NCBI GenBank assembly: GCA_030377895.1
Contig: JAUCGB010000003.1
Coordinates: 1 to 64,000 of the forward strand
Direction: 5' to 3'
From: Anaerolineales bacterium HSG24
Lineage (GTDB): Bacteria > Chloroflexota > Anaerolineae > 4572-78 > J111
Length of the DNA: 64,000 nucleotides
In this document: one piece after another, positions 51,963 through 59,896 of the stretch
Layout of the letters: the number at the start of each line of letters is the position of its first letter
Numbering within the stretch: the stretch's first letter is position 1
The notes under the pieces: model-generated
Seen by the model: the letters and a program-made list of their open reading frames with translations, nothing else
Told to the model about the DNA's origin: nothing
The model's database searches: none
Position numbers and translations under genes: made by a program

Positions 51963-54092
51963 ATGCATGAAACTCTAAAACGGTATGATATTATAGAAAA
52001 GATCGGTCAAGGCGGTTTTGCTACCGTCTATCTGGCCAAGGACACCCAACTGAATCGGCTGGTAGCCTTAAAGGTACTCAAATCGACCCTGTTCGATAAT
52101 ACGGAGCGGGTCAAAAGTTTCCGTCGGGAAGCGCGCACTATAGCCCATTTAGACCATCCCCACATTGTGCCGATTTACGATGTGGTGGAGGTCGAAACAG
52201 AGTTATTTTTGGTGATGCGCTTGGTCGATGGGGCGGGCTTAGACGTGGTGATTGAGAAACAGGGTCAGATTCCATGGTCAGAAGCGGTCTCCATTATCCA
52301 AACGGTGACACAGGGTCTGGAGTATGCCCATGATAAAGGAGTGTTACATCGGGATTTGAAGCCCAGTAACATCCTCATCGACGCGGAACGTGGCCCCATG
52401 TTGAGCGATTTTGGCTTGGCGAAATTGGCGGGCGAATATAGCATGAGTGTCACCTCCCAAGGAGGGGTAGTCGGCACGCCGCACTACATCGCCCCCGAGG
52501 TGTGGGAGGCCCAAGGCACCACCCGCCAATCCGACATCTACGCGCTAGGCTGTATTTTGTATGAGATGCTGACCGGCAAAAAGCTGTTTAACGGCAAAAC
52601 ACCGCCCGAAGTGATGATGGCTCATTTTAAGACGATACAACTACCCGATTCATGGCCGGCTGGTGTGCCAAACGGCGTGTCCGATGTGCTACAGGTAGCT
52701 CTAGCCATGAATCCGGTGGAGCGGTATAGCACCGCCACCGAGATGGTCGAGGCGTTGGCGGGACTGTCGAGTGCCTCATCAGATATATCAAATCAAGACG
52801 AGCCAATCGAGTCGATGCTCAAGAAATCGCCACAGAGACCACCTCAAATCAACCCCGCCCCGCCGATTAAACCATTTGCTCCCGCTGAACCGCCCTTCCC
52901 AGAATCGCCAAGTTTACTGAAAGAGGACCCGCCCCAAGTCTCGATTGATGCAGGTCGTTATGACCATTTAGTTTCCCAATCAAACCTTGATTCGTTTGAT
53001 GCGGATAAGAAAGATGAAGATAAAAATGAAGATGAAAATGAAGATGAGTTTGATTTCGCGGCCATGTCAGCCGAGGAGATTGCTAGAAAACGGTCTAAAA
53101 AACGACGTGGATTCATAGCTCATCTAGGCCCGTACCTGATTGTGAATACTGGCTTGTTTTGTATGAATGTCGTGGGCCCAATCGAAGAGCCGTGGTTTAT
53201 GTGGGTTACGGTGATGTGGGGCGTGGGGCTTGCCTTTCATCTGTTAAACGTGGGATTGTTTGATCTAAAGACGATGTCTTTTAGTAAAAAATGGCTAGCA
53301 TTTGGTGAGCATCTCGGTGCGTACAGTATCATTATCACCATGCTCTTTTTTATCAACATGTTGACCGGGAATGACCCGTGGTTTTTATGGCCGGCTTTTG
53401 GCTGGGGCATCGCTGTTGCCATCCATTTTTGGCAAACGCTTTTTGCGACTAAAGAAGAAACCGACGAACAAGCGATGAGTAAAACAGACCAAGTGACACA
53501 TAAAGTTCGTCAACGCCTCCGCAAAACCAGTGGCTCTCGCTCGGTTCAAGCCAATGTGACCGATTCACCGACTCAAGCCTATTCGGATCAGGCCCACACC
53601 TATCGCCAACAGATCGAAAAGTTGATTAAAAGCACCTCTAATCCGCATAACAAGGCGAGATTGCAGGAGTTAGCGGTACAAATGAAGGATTGGGTGGCTT
53701 CGATTGAGGCGCTGGGCAAACGAATTGAACGGTTTGAGGAGAATGAGGTGATTCGTCAAGATTTGGTCACAGTTCCGCGGGCGATTCAAAAGTTGGAGGC
53801 GCAACAGGCCGACGAAACCGACCCGACCACACGAGCCGAAATCGAGCGTACCCTGACCAATCGCCGAAACCAGTTGGCGGCCCTAGAGCATCTAAAAAAT
53901 ACCATGCGCCGAGCCGAAATCAAAATAGAAAGCACCCTCTCTGCCTTGGGGACGATATATTCGCAGATTTTGACCAGTCAATCGACCAACCATGTGGCCG
54001 ATTATGGTCGTCTGTCGGCAAATATGGATGAAGAGGTGCGTACCCTGCATGACCATCTGGAGGCGTTGGAAGAGGTCAAGTTTGGTGGGTGA
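51963..54092 (+). CDS. Membrane Ser/Thr protein kinase with 2TM repeats and coiled coil
   Basis: 709 residues. The Hanks-type kinase is complete: GQGGFATVY at 15-23, Lys37, HRDLKPSN with Asp131, DFGLAK and YIAPEVW. A Pro-rich, acidic linker (DEDKNEDENEDEFD) leads to two homologous 2TM segments (RGFIAHLGPYLIVNTGLFCM and LAFGEHLGAYSIIITMLFF, about 378-495). The C-terminal 180 residues are a long coiled coil, predicted to return to the cytoplasm. The input signal is unknown. It may control the CHAT/TPR proteins upstream (inference from position). Confidence 0.92.
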   Translation: MHETLKRYDIIEKIGQGGFATVYLAKDTQLNRLVALKVLKSTLFDNTERVKSFRREARTIAHLDHPHIVPIYDVVEVETELFLVMRLVDGAGLDVVIEKQGQIPWSEAVSIIQTVTQGLEYAHDKGVLHRDLKPSNILIDAERGPMLSDFGLAKLAGEYSMSVTSQGGVVGTPHYIAPEVWEAQGTTRQSDIYALGCILYEMLTGKKLFNGKTPPEVMMAHFKTIQLPDSWPAGVPNGVSDVLQVALAMNPVERYSTATEMVEALAGLSSASSDISNQDEPIESMLKKSPQRPPQINPAPPIKPFAPAEPPFPESPSLLKEDPPQVSIDAGRYDHLVSQSNLDSFDADKKDEDKNEDENEDEFDFAAMSAEEIARKRSKKRRGFIAHLGPYLIVNTGLFCMNVVGPIEEPWFMWVTVMWGVGLAFHLLNVGLFDLKTMSFSKKWLAFGEHLGAYSIIITMLFFINMLTGNDPWFLWPAFGWGIAVAIHFWQTLFATKEETDEQAMSKTDQVTHKVRQRLRKTSGSRSVQANVTDSPTQAYSDQAHTYRQQIEKLIKSTSNPHNKARLQELAVQMKDWVASIEALGKRIERFEENEVIRQDLVTVPRAIQKLEAQQADETDPTTRAEIERTLTNRRNQLAALEHLKNTMRRAEIKIESTLSALGTIYSQILTSQSTNHVADYGRLSANMDEEVRTLHDHLEALEEVKFGG

Positions 54093-54167
54093 CGGTTCAG
54101 CCGTTCAGCCCCTAAGTCTCTTGCTGGCTAATGCTAGACACCATCACCTGAGCCTAAATTATAGACT

Positions 54168-54686
54168 ATGACGATTAGACGAATTATTTATGCCAATGAT
54201 AAGCGACTAAAACAAAAATCTGATAAGGTGACACGATTTGATGCAGCCCTAAAGCAGTTGGCTAATGACATGCATGAAACCATGCAGAGTTTTAACGGGG
54301 TGGGGATTGCTGGCCCTCAAATTGGGGTAATGCAACGAATCTTTGTGGCCGAAATCCCCCCTAATCGTGATGGGGATGACGAGCCATCGCATCCACAGAG
54401 CGGCCAAACCTATATCCTCGTCAACCCGCAAATTGTTCGGGTTGCGAAAAAACGGGTTGAAGGACGAGAAGGCTGTTTATCCATTCCTACTTGGTTTGGG
54501 TATGTTGAGCGACCAGAATGGGTGGAGTTGATAGCCCAAGATTTGAATGGAGAACAAATCACGCTTAAGACTGACGACTTGTTAGGACGTATTTTTCAGC
54601 ATGAGATTGATCACTTAAACGGTGTGCTTTATCCAGAACATATCTCAGACCCAACCAAATTTTGGCAAGAGTTGCCGAGTGACTGA
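54168..54686 (+). CDS. def: Def, peptide deformylase
   Basis: 172 residues. It removes the formyl group from new proteins with a metal ion. All three motifs are present: GVGIAGPQIG (Gly instead of the second Ala), EGCLSIP and FQHEIDHLNG, supplying the Cys and two His ligands. About 12 residues are inserted after VAEIPPN. Not linked to fmt here. Confidence 0.96.
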   Translation: MTIRRIIYANDKRLKQKSDKVTRFDAALKQLANDMHETMQSFNGVGIAGPQIGVMQRIFVAEIPPNRDGDDEPSHPQSGQTYILVNPQIVRVAKKRVEGREGCLSIPTWFGYVERPEWVELIAQDLNGEQITLKTDDLLGRIFQHEIDHLNGVLYPEHISDPTKFWQELPSD

Positions 54687-54703
54687 GGAATCTTATCGCG
54701 CCG

Positions 54704-54844
54704 CTTGCTACCCGACAAAGTGGTTTAGGGAAGGCTGAAACAGTATCACAGAGTTTCACAGAGTTTCACAGAGAAGCACAGAGGGACACAGAGAAAAAAT
54801 TTGCTTTTTCTCTGCTAATTAGTTCAGGTTGTCGGGTACTAAGT
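54704..54844. repeat. MITE family B, shorter copy (141 bp)
   Basis: Ends CTTGCTACCCGACAAAG and GTCGGGTACTAAG, with a CACAGAG-rich interior of which the right part is deleted. No clear target duplication. In the remainder of 54687-55292 I see only short direct repeats of AATTTACCATTCAC type. Confidence 0.8.
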
Positions 54845-55163
54845 CGGTATTCTAAATGATTTTTCACCTCCTTAAAGGCGAAGATTTACGTTATTTGAAT
54901 TATGTACAAACAAAACCAAATTATAAATGGTGAATGGTGAATTATAAATGGTAAATGAATATAAGCGGCATTATGAATGAATGTGACCAACTATATCGTG
55001 TTTTCAGGGCCAGTATCCAAATATCCCAACCGCTCTTGGCGACAAAACGTAATTTACCATTCACTGTTCACCATTTACCATTTATAATTTCATTTCACCC
55101 TGCATAATTCTTATGACGCACTTTGGGGACAAAAAATCATTTATGGGTATTCTAAATCCAAGC

Positions 55164-55202
55164 AAAAAACCTCCTTGACCGTGTATAATCAGGAGGTTTT
55201 TT
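55164..55202. terminator. Terminator downstream of the receiver-roadblock gene
   Basis: AAAAAACCTCC and GGAGGTTTTTT around 17 bases; symmetric, so usable in both directions. Confidence 0.75.
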
Positions 55203-55207
55203 GATGT

Positions 55208-55293
55208 GGCTATCAACTTAAAGCCGAGACATGTAGCACGGGACAGGCTAAAGCCTATCCTACGGGACTGTTGCACCTTAAGTTGGTAAAGCC
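55208..55293. repeat. Diverged family A copy abutting a stop codon
   Basis: GGCTATCAACTTAAAGCCGAG at one end and GGTAAAGCC at the other, with a different centre (CAGGCTAAAGCCT). Its last base is the final G of the TAG stop of the next gene. Confidence 0.65.
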
Positions 55294-56231
55294 TAAATAA
55301 TAAATCGAGACAGATGCTCGGCAGTTTGCCGACACTGATGCCGAATCATGCCCAGAGGGACATTCAGGCTGAGGGCTAAAGATAGGCTAATTCCTTCGCC
55401 CAAACTGAGCGAATAAAGCCGATATTCCGAGCCTTCATGCAAGCTTTGAGCAAATCGTTTATCTGGTTCACCCAAAAACGTAGCTGCTTCTGCGGCCGCT
55501 TGAGAACTGTGGGCCATCAGAGTAGTTAATTTTTTGCATTGTTCGCGACTGAGAATACCTGCTTGAGCCATTAGCTCCTGACCAGCAATCAACAGAATCG
55601 CTTCCGCCCGAACTTCTCGGTTTAAGTCATCGAGAATCCGCAAAATTTCAGTTTCGTTGGAACGCAGATAACTGACGGTTTTCTGAGGGACGGTGACAAT
55701 TTGAGGAGAAAAATGTTTTTCATCCGGGGGCGGGGTATCATCGTCAGTCTCTTTGTCCGCATCTTTATCATCCACTTGGTCAGCTTTAGCCGAGGCGGTA
55801 CTCGTTTTCGGCTCACTTTTTTTTGTTTCTGCTGGAGTTGGCACAACGGGGGCGCGTTCGGTCCGAGGACGGCCTAACGCGTCATCAATCAAATCCGGTA
55901 GATCGCCAACAAAGAATGGCTTGCTTAAAATGCCATTCGGGTTCAATTTTTTCAACTTGTCTGGAAGGTCTTGCCCAAAGAAAGGTATGAGCATAATCTT
56001 CACATTCTTTCTAAAATGGCGAATACCTAAAATCAGTTTATAGGGTGACATATCGGAAACGCCAATATCAACGATAGTCAGGTCAAAATTGGTAGTCCGA
56101 ATAGCTTTAATCGCGTCTTTACCATTGTCAACCCAAGTTACATGATAGTAACCAGTACCTTCCAAACCTTCTTTCAGCATAGTGCCGAAGCCTTCATCGG
56201 GGTCAATCACAAGAATATTAGGGAGTGTCAT
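55293..56231 (-). CDS. Response regulator with receiver and roadblock-like domains
   Basis: 312 residues. The receiver domain (1-125) has the phospho-acceptor Asp55 in TIVDIGVSD and Lys in LSKPF, though the usual Thr/Ser position reads LIPFF. An acidic, low-complexity linker (about 130-185) follows. The C-terminal ~115 residues (VRAEAILLIAGQELMAQAG; RLYSLSLGEGISLSL) look like a Roadblock/LC7 fold, the type that partners small GTPases. Instead of binding DNA it may control polarity or motility. No GTPase is adjacent. Confidence 0.8.
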   Translation of the reverse strand: MTLPNILVIDPDEGFGTMLKEGLEGTGYYHVTWVDNGKDAIKAIRTTNFDLTIVDIGVSDMSPYKLILGIRHFRKNVKIMLIPFFGQDLPDKLKKLNPNGILSKPFFVGDLPDLIDDALGRPRTERAPVVPTPAETKKSEPKTSTASAKADQVDDKDADKETDDDTPPPDEKHFSPQIVTVPQKTVSYLRSNETEILRILDDLNREVRAEAILLIAGQELMAQAGILSREQCKKLTTLMAHSSQAAAEAATFLGEPDKRFAQSLHEGSEYRLYSLSLGEGISLSLALSLNVPLGMIRHQCRQTAEHLSRFII

Positions 56232-56382
56232 ATTTTATCCGTCATAACCTGCCATAAGCGATAAGATTCCTGCATCAATTGTAACGTTATTTCAGCTAAA
56301 TGTCAACCAAGTTATTAACAATCGGCATCTCTTCAATTTGTTCTTCAATTTGTATAGATGTGCGGTTTACTTTCGACAAAAA

Positions 56383-56487
56383 GGCTATCAACTTAACGTG
56401 CGACAGATAATATCGTAGCACAGTCTTTAGACTGTGTACGGCACAGGCTGAAGACTGTGCTACATGTCTCGGCTTACGTTGATAGCC
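56383..56487. repeat. MITE family A, copy 5
   Basis: 105 bp, same orientation as the copy at 9710. The 8-bp target duplication GACAAAAA lies at 56375-56382 and 56488-56495. Confidence 0.92.
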
Positions 56488-56594
56488 GACAAAAACAGGT
56501 CTTGAAACGATGCCTAAAAACTTAGAAAATGTTAGCTGTCACCTGAATGATGTTTGAGTGTTCATCGTTCATCGAAAAATATTAATCAACAAAA

Positions 56595-56625
56595 TTGTAG
56601 CCCCTATCAACCCATGTTAGAATAG
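56595..56625 (+). promoter_or_regulatory. Promoter of ald
   Basis: TTGTAG, a 17-bp spacer, TAGAAT (56618-56623). The -10 region CCATGTTAGAATAG resembles those before pdxT and the CHAT operon. Confidence 0.55.
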
Positions 56626-56670
56626 CGACCTAAAGTATGTAGCTCCAACAATAAGGAGGCTGGTTTTGGC

Positions 56671-56728
56671 AAATCTAGCAGTCATCCATATCTAAACCTT
56701 GGTGATTATGGTTACAACTAGATTTTTT
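56671..56728 (+). promoter_or_regulatory. Possible attenuator hairpin in the ald leader
   Basis: AAATCTAG and CTAGATTTTTT enclose a 39-base loop that has its own small AACC/GGTT stem. It lies between promoter and start codon, and the T-run suggests regulated termination. No known riboswitch was recognised. Confidence 0.35.
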
Positions 56729-56767
56729 GGAAACAGCTTCCTAAAAATATTAACGAGGTGATCGACG

Positions 56768-57877
56768 ATGATCATAGCTGTTCCAAAAGAAATCAAAGAT
56801 AATGAGTATCGAGTCTCCATGACCCCGGCGGGGGTTCAGGCATTAGTGACAGCCGGACATACCGTTTTGGTTGAGGACGGCGCAGGCGCGGGTAGCTTTT
56901 TTTCCAACGAAGAGTACCAAGAAGCTGGAGCAAAAATTCGCTCGGTGGATGAAGTTTGGAGCCAAGCGAACATGGTGGTTAAGGTTAAAGAGCCGTTACC
57001 CTCCGAGTATCAATATCTGCGGCCTGACTTAATCTTGTTTACCTACCTCCATTTGGCCGCAGAAGAGGACTTAACCAAGGCCATGATGGAAAGTGGCGTG
57101 ACTGGGGTGGCCTACGAAACGGTTGAACTGCCCAATGGCTCACTTCCACTATTAACCCCCATGAGCGAGGTGGCCGGACGCATGTCGATTCAGATTGCGG
57201 CCCGTTACCTAGAACGAAGCCAAGGCGGACGAGGTAAACTGATGGGCGGAATTCCGGGGGTACGTCCGGCGAATGTGGTGGTTTTAGGTGGTGGTGTGGC
57301 CGGAACCAACGCGGCTCAAATGGCGTTAGGGCTAGGGGCAAGCGTCACTCTGTTAGATATTAACATTGATCGGTTGCGTATCCTGAGCGAAATCTTATCA
57401 GGTAACTTTATCACCTGGGCCTCCAACAGCTTTAATATCGAGCGGGCCATTCGTCGGGCTGATGTGGTCATTGGCGCGGTCTTGCTCAAGGGTGGGAAAG
57501 CGCCCAAACTGGTCACTCGTGACATGATAACTCAGATGAACATCGGCACGGTCATTATTGACATTGCCGTTGACCAAGGCGGCTGTATCGAAACCACCCG
57601 CGTCACCACTCACTCTGAGCCAACCTTTATTGTTGATGGCGTGGTGCATTATTGCGTGGCTAACATGCCCGGAGCCGTTCCTCGAACTAGTACTCACGGC
57701 TTATCAAATGTTACTTTACCCTATATTCTCAAATTCGCCAACTTGGGCTTTGAGCAAGCGATTCAATCTGATCCCGCGTTGGCTTTGGGAGTAAACAGTT
57801 ATCAAGGGAACATTACCTACCAAGCTGTATCTGAAGCGTTTGATTTACCCTATACTGAATTGTCAATTAGTAATTAG
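56768..57877 (+). CDS. ald: Ald, alanine dehydrogenase
   Basis: 369 residues, full length. It interconverts L-alanine and pyruvate plus ammonia with NAD. Typical segments: VPKEIKDNEYRVSMTPAGV, VKVKEPLPSEY, TYLHLAAE, VVLGGGVAGTNAAQMALGLG (NAD site) and DIAVDQGGC. GAGGTG lies about 8 nt before the ATG. It may work with the aminotransferase 0.5 kb downstream in alanine metabolism, but repeats lie between them and they are likely separate transcripts. Confidence 0.96.
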   Translation: MIIAVPKEIKDNEYRVSMTPAGVQALVTAGHTVLVEDGAGAGSFFSNEEYQEAGAKIRSVDEVWSQANMVVKVKEPLPSEYQYLRPDLILFTYLHLAAEEDLTKAMMESGVTGVAYETVELPNGSLPLLTPMSEVAGRMSIQIAARYLERSQGGRGKLMGGIPGVRPANVVVLGGGVAGTNAAQMALGLGASVTLLDINIDRLRILSEILSGNFITWASNSFNIERAIRRADVVIGAVLLKGGKAPKLVTRDMITQMNIGTVIIDIAVDQGGCIETTRVTTHSEPTFIVDGVVHYCVANMPGAVPRTSTHGLSNVTLPYILKFANLGFEQAIQSDPALALGVNSYQGNITYQAVSEAFDLPYTELSISN

Positions 57878-57908
57878 TCAGACCGATGTTGTTAAGTTAA
57901 ATCATTCA

Positions 57909-57939
57909 GACCCTAAAGGTTTTCAAAACCTTTAGGGTC
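57909..57939. repeat. 15-bp-arm perfect palindrome after ald
   Basis: GACCCTAAAGGTTTT and AAAACCTTTAGGGTC around one base, preceded by ATCATTCA as in family D. It could end the ald transcript but lacks a T-run. Confidence 0.65.
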
Positions 57940-57955
57940 TAAGGAATCGCGTTTC

Positions 57956-58030
57956 GCCTTCGACAAGCTCAGGCGGCGAGGCGTAGCCTGAGCGTTCGAC
58001 TGAGCTACACGCTGAAGTCTTGTCGAAGGC
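57956..58030. repeat. Inverted repeat, GCCTTCGACAAG arms
   Basis: Arms at 57956-57967 and 58019-58030. The next 22 bases share CTATCAGCATGCATAAGTTA with 38496-38517. A third palindrome (CTTCCCGCAAGTT...AACTTGCGGGAAG) lies at 58091-58119. The rest of 57878-58383 is AT-rich and holds no gene. Confidence 0.65.
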
Positions 58031-58383
58031 GGGCTATCAGCATGCATAAGTTACAGTTTTTCAGATAATGGTTTTCAATTCAAGACCAACCTTCCCGCAA
58101 GTTCTAAACTTGCGGGAAGGTAACGGCTGAAAATGTTTATCTGAACATCTATAATTAATGCTCATTCCTAATCAAATTGGTAACTTAATAATATTGTTTG
58201 TCTACAACATTAGATCAGATAATACCTAGATGCAAAGTTTGTCGATTCATCGAACTATAAATTTTTTGGACACAGAATAACGACTTAAAATAACCATTAG
58301 ATGCTCGTCAGGTTAAATAGTTTGTTTTTCTTTATTCTATCTGCTATAACCTTAACCTAATTACTAATTTCATAAATTTAACC

Positions 58384-59544
58384 ATGCGTTCATTTATATC
58401 TAATCGAGTTCAACAGATTCCACCATCGGGTATCCGCCGTTTTTTTGATATTGCGGCGACGATGGATGATGTCATCTCACTTGGCATCGGAGAGCCGGAT
58501 TTTATCACCCCTCAAGTGGTGGTCGAGGCAGGGATAAACTCGCTCAAAGCGGGACATACCCATTATACCTCTAACAACGGCATGATTGAGTTGCGGTCAG
58601 CCATCTCCAAACATCTGCAACGGTTGTACGAGGTCGAATATGACCCCGCGTTGGAGGTTTTGGCAACCGTCGGCGTGTCCGAGGCCATGTATTTGGCCCT
58701 GACCGCGATTCTGAATCCGGGGGATGAGGTGATTGTACCTCAGCCATGTTTTGTCTCCTACGCCGCCGAGGTCAGTTTGGCCGGAGGCACGCCAGTGCCG
58801 ATTGCCACTCGGGTCGAGAATAACTTTCAGGTCACGGCGGATGAAATCGAAGCCGCCATCACCCGTCACACCAAAGCCTTGCTGATTGGGTATCCGAACA
58901 ACCCCACTGGCGCGGTGTTGGAACGTGAAACATTAGAAGAAATTGCCAAGGTAGCTCAAAAACATGATATTTTGGTTATTTCTGATGAAATTTACGATCG
59001 TTTAGTTTACAATATTGAGCATGTTTGTTTTGCGTCGTTACCGAGCATGTGGGATCGCACGATTCTGTTAGGCGGATTCTCGAAAGCCTACGCCATGACC
59101 GGCTGGCGGTTGGGGTATACCGCCGCTCCGACTGAAATCTTGGGGGCGATGAAGAAAATCCATCAGTATACGATTATGTCAGCCCCTACCACGGCCCAAG
59201 AAGCGGCTCTAACCGCCATCGAGCAAGGTGAAGAGGCGGTTGAGATGATGCGACAGAAATATGACCGCCGTCGCCGACTCATTGTAGATGGTTTAAACAG
59301 CATTGGTTTACGTTGTTTTGAACCACGCGGTGCATTTTATGCCTTTCCCTCGGTGCGTGGTTCGGGTATGGATGATGCGGAGTTTGCCGAGCGCCTGCTT
59401 GATGAGGAGCGGGTGGCGGTTATTCCTGGACGCGCCTTTGGCATTGGCGGCGCGGGCTATGTCCGCTGTTCCTATGCCACCAGCTACGAGAAAATCGAAC
59501 GGGCACTCGAAGGAATCGCCAAGTTTGTGCAGCACCACGGTTAG
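58384..59544 (+). CDS. PLP-dependent aminotransferase, class I (aspartate/aromatic type)
   Basis: 386 residues. Fold-type I enzyme with ISLGIGEPDFITP, YTSNNGMIELR, IGYPNNPTGA, SDEIYDRLVY, the PLP lysine Lys234 in GGFSKAYAMTGWRLGY, and the substrate-binding Arg in YVRCSYA. Close to archaeal and bacterial aspartate or alanine aminotransferases; the amino acid used cannot be fixed from sequence. Confidence 0.92.
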   Translation: MRSFISNRVQQIPPSGIRRFFDIAATMDDVISLGIGEPDFITPQVVVEAGINSLKAGHTHYTSNNGMIELRSAISKHLQRLYEVEYDPALEVLATVGVSEAMYLALTAILNPGDEVIVPQPCFVSYAAEVSLAGGTPVPIATRVENNFQVTADEIEAAITRHTKALLIGYPNNPTGAVLERETLEEIAKVAQKHDILVISDEIYDRLVYNIEHVCFASLPSMWDRTILLGGFSKAYAMTGWRLGYTAAPTEILGAMKKIHQYTIMSAPTTAQEAALTAIEQGEEAVEMMRQKYDRRRRLIVDGLNSIGLRCFEPRGAFYAFPSVRGSGMDDAEFAERLLDEERVAVIPGRAFGIGGAGYVRCSYATSYEKIERALEGIAKFVQHHG

Positions 59545-59635
59545 ATTATAGTAAAAAGGGAGTAGGAAGCAAGTAATCCTACTTTCGTGGAATTTGTAAA
59601 GGTTATTCAAGACAACAGCGAATATTGAAAAAAAT

Positions 59636-59726
59636 GGTAATGGTGCAGAAGTAGTGATCCGGATCCGTTAGCTACCCGCAAGTTCTAAACTTGCGGGTAG
59701 CTGACCACTACCTTTGCAGGACTACC
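59636..59726 (-). repeat. Modular repeat family C, inverted copy with core A
   Basis: GGTAATGGTGCA...TGCAGGACTACC with the palindrome at 59672-59700. Flanked by runs of seven A, a possible target duplication. The rest of the 59545-59896 gap shows nothing further. Confidence 0.85.
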
Positions 59727-59896
59727 AAAAAAACGAATAAAAACGTCTGCACAAAGTAAATTTCAACTTATTTTGAGGGTTATGTTTCTTCGGAAAAGCC
59801 ATATTCGCTGTATTCTAAATTTGTTGTAGTGTTGTGTTAGACATCCCACAAAAAACGTTAGCATCAGCAAAATCATAAGTAAACAGGAGCTTTATT

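Noticed and set aside
8262-56487. Dispersed short repeats as CRISPR repeats
   Set aside because: They are not in regular arrays with spacers; they have inverted ends and target duplications typical of MITEs.
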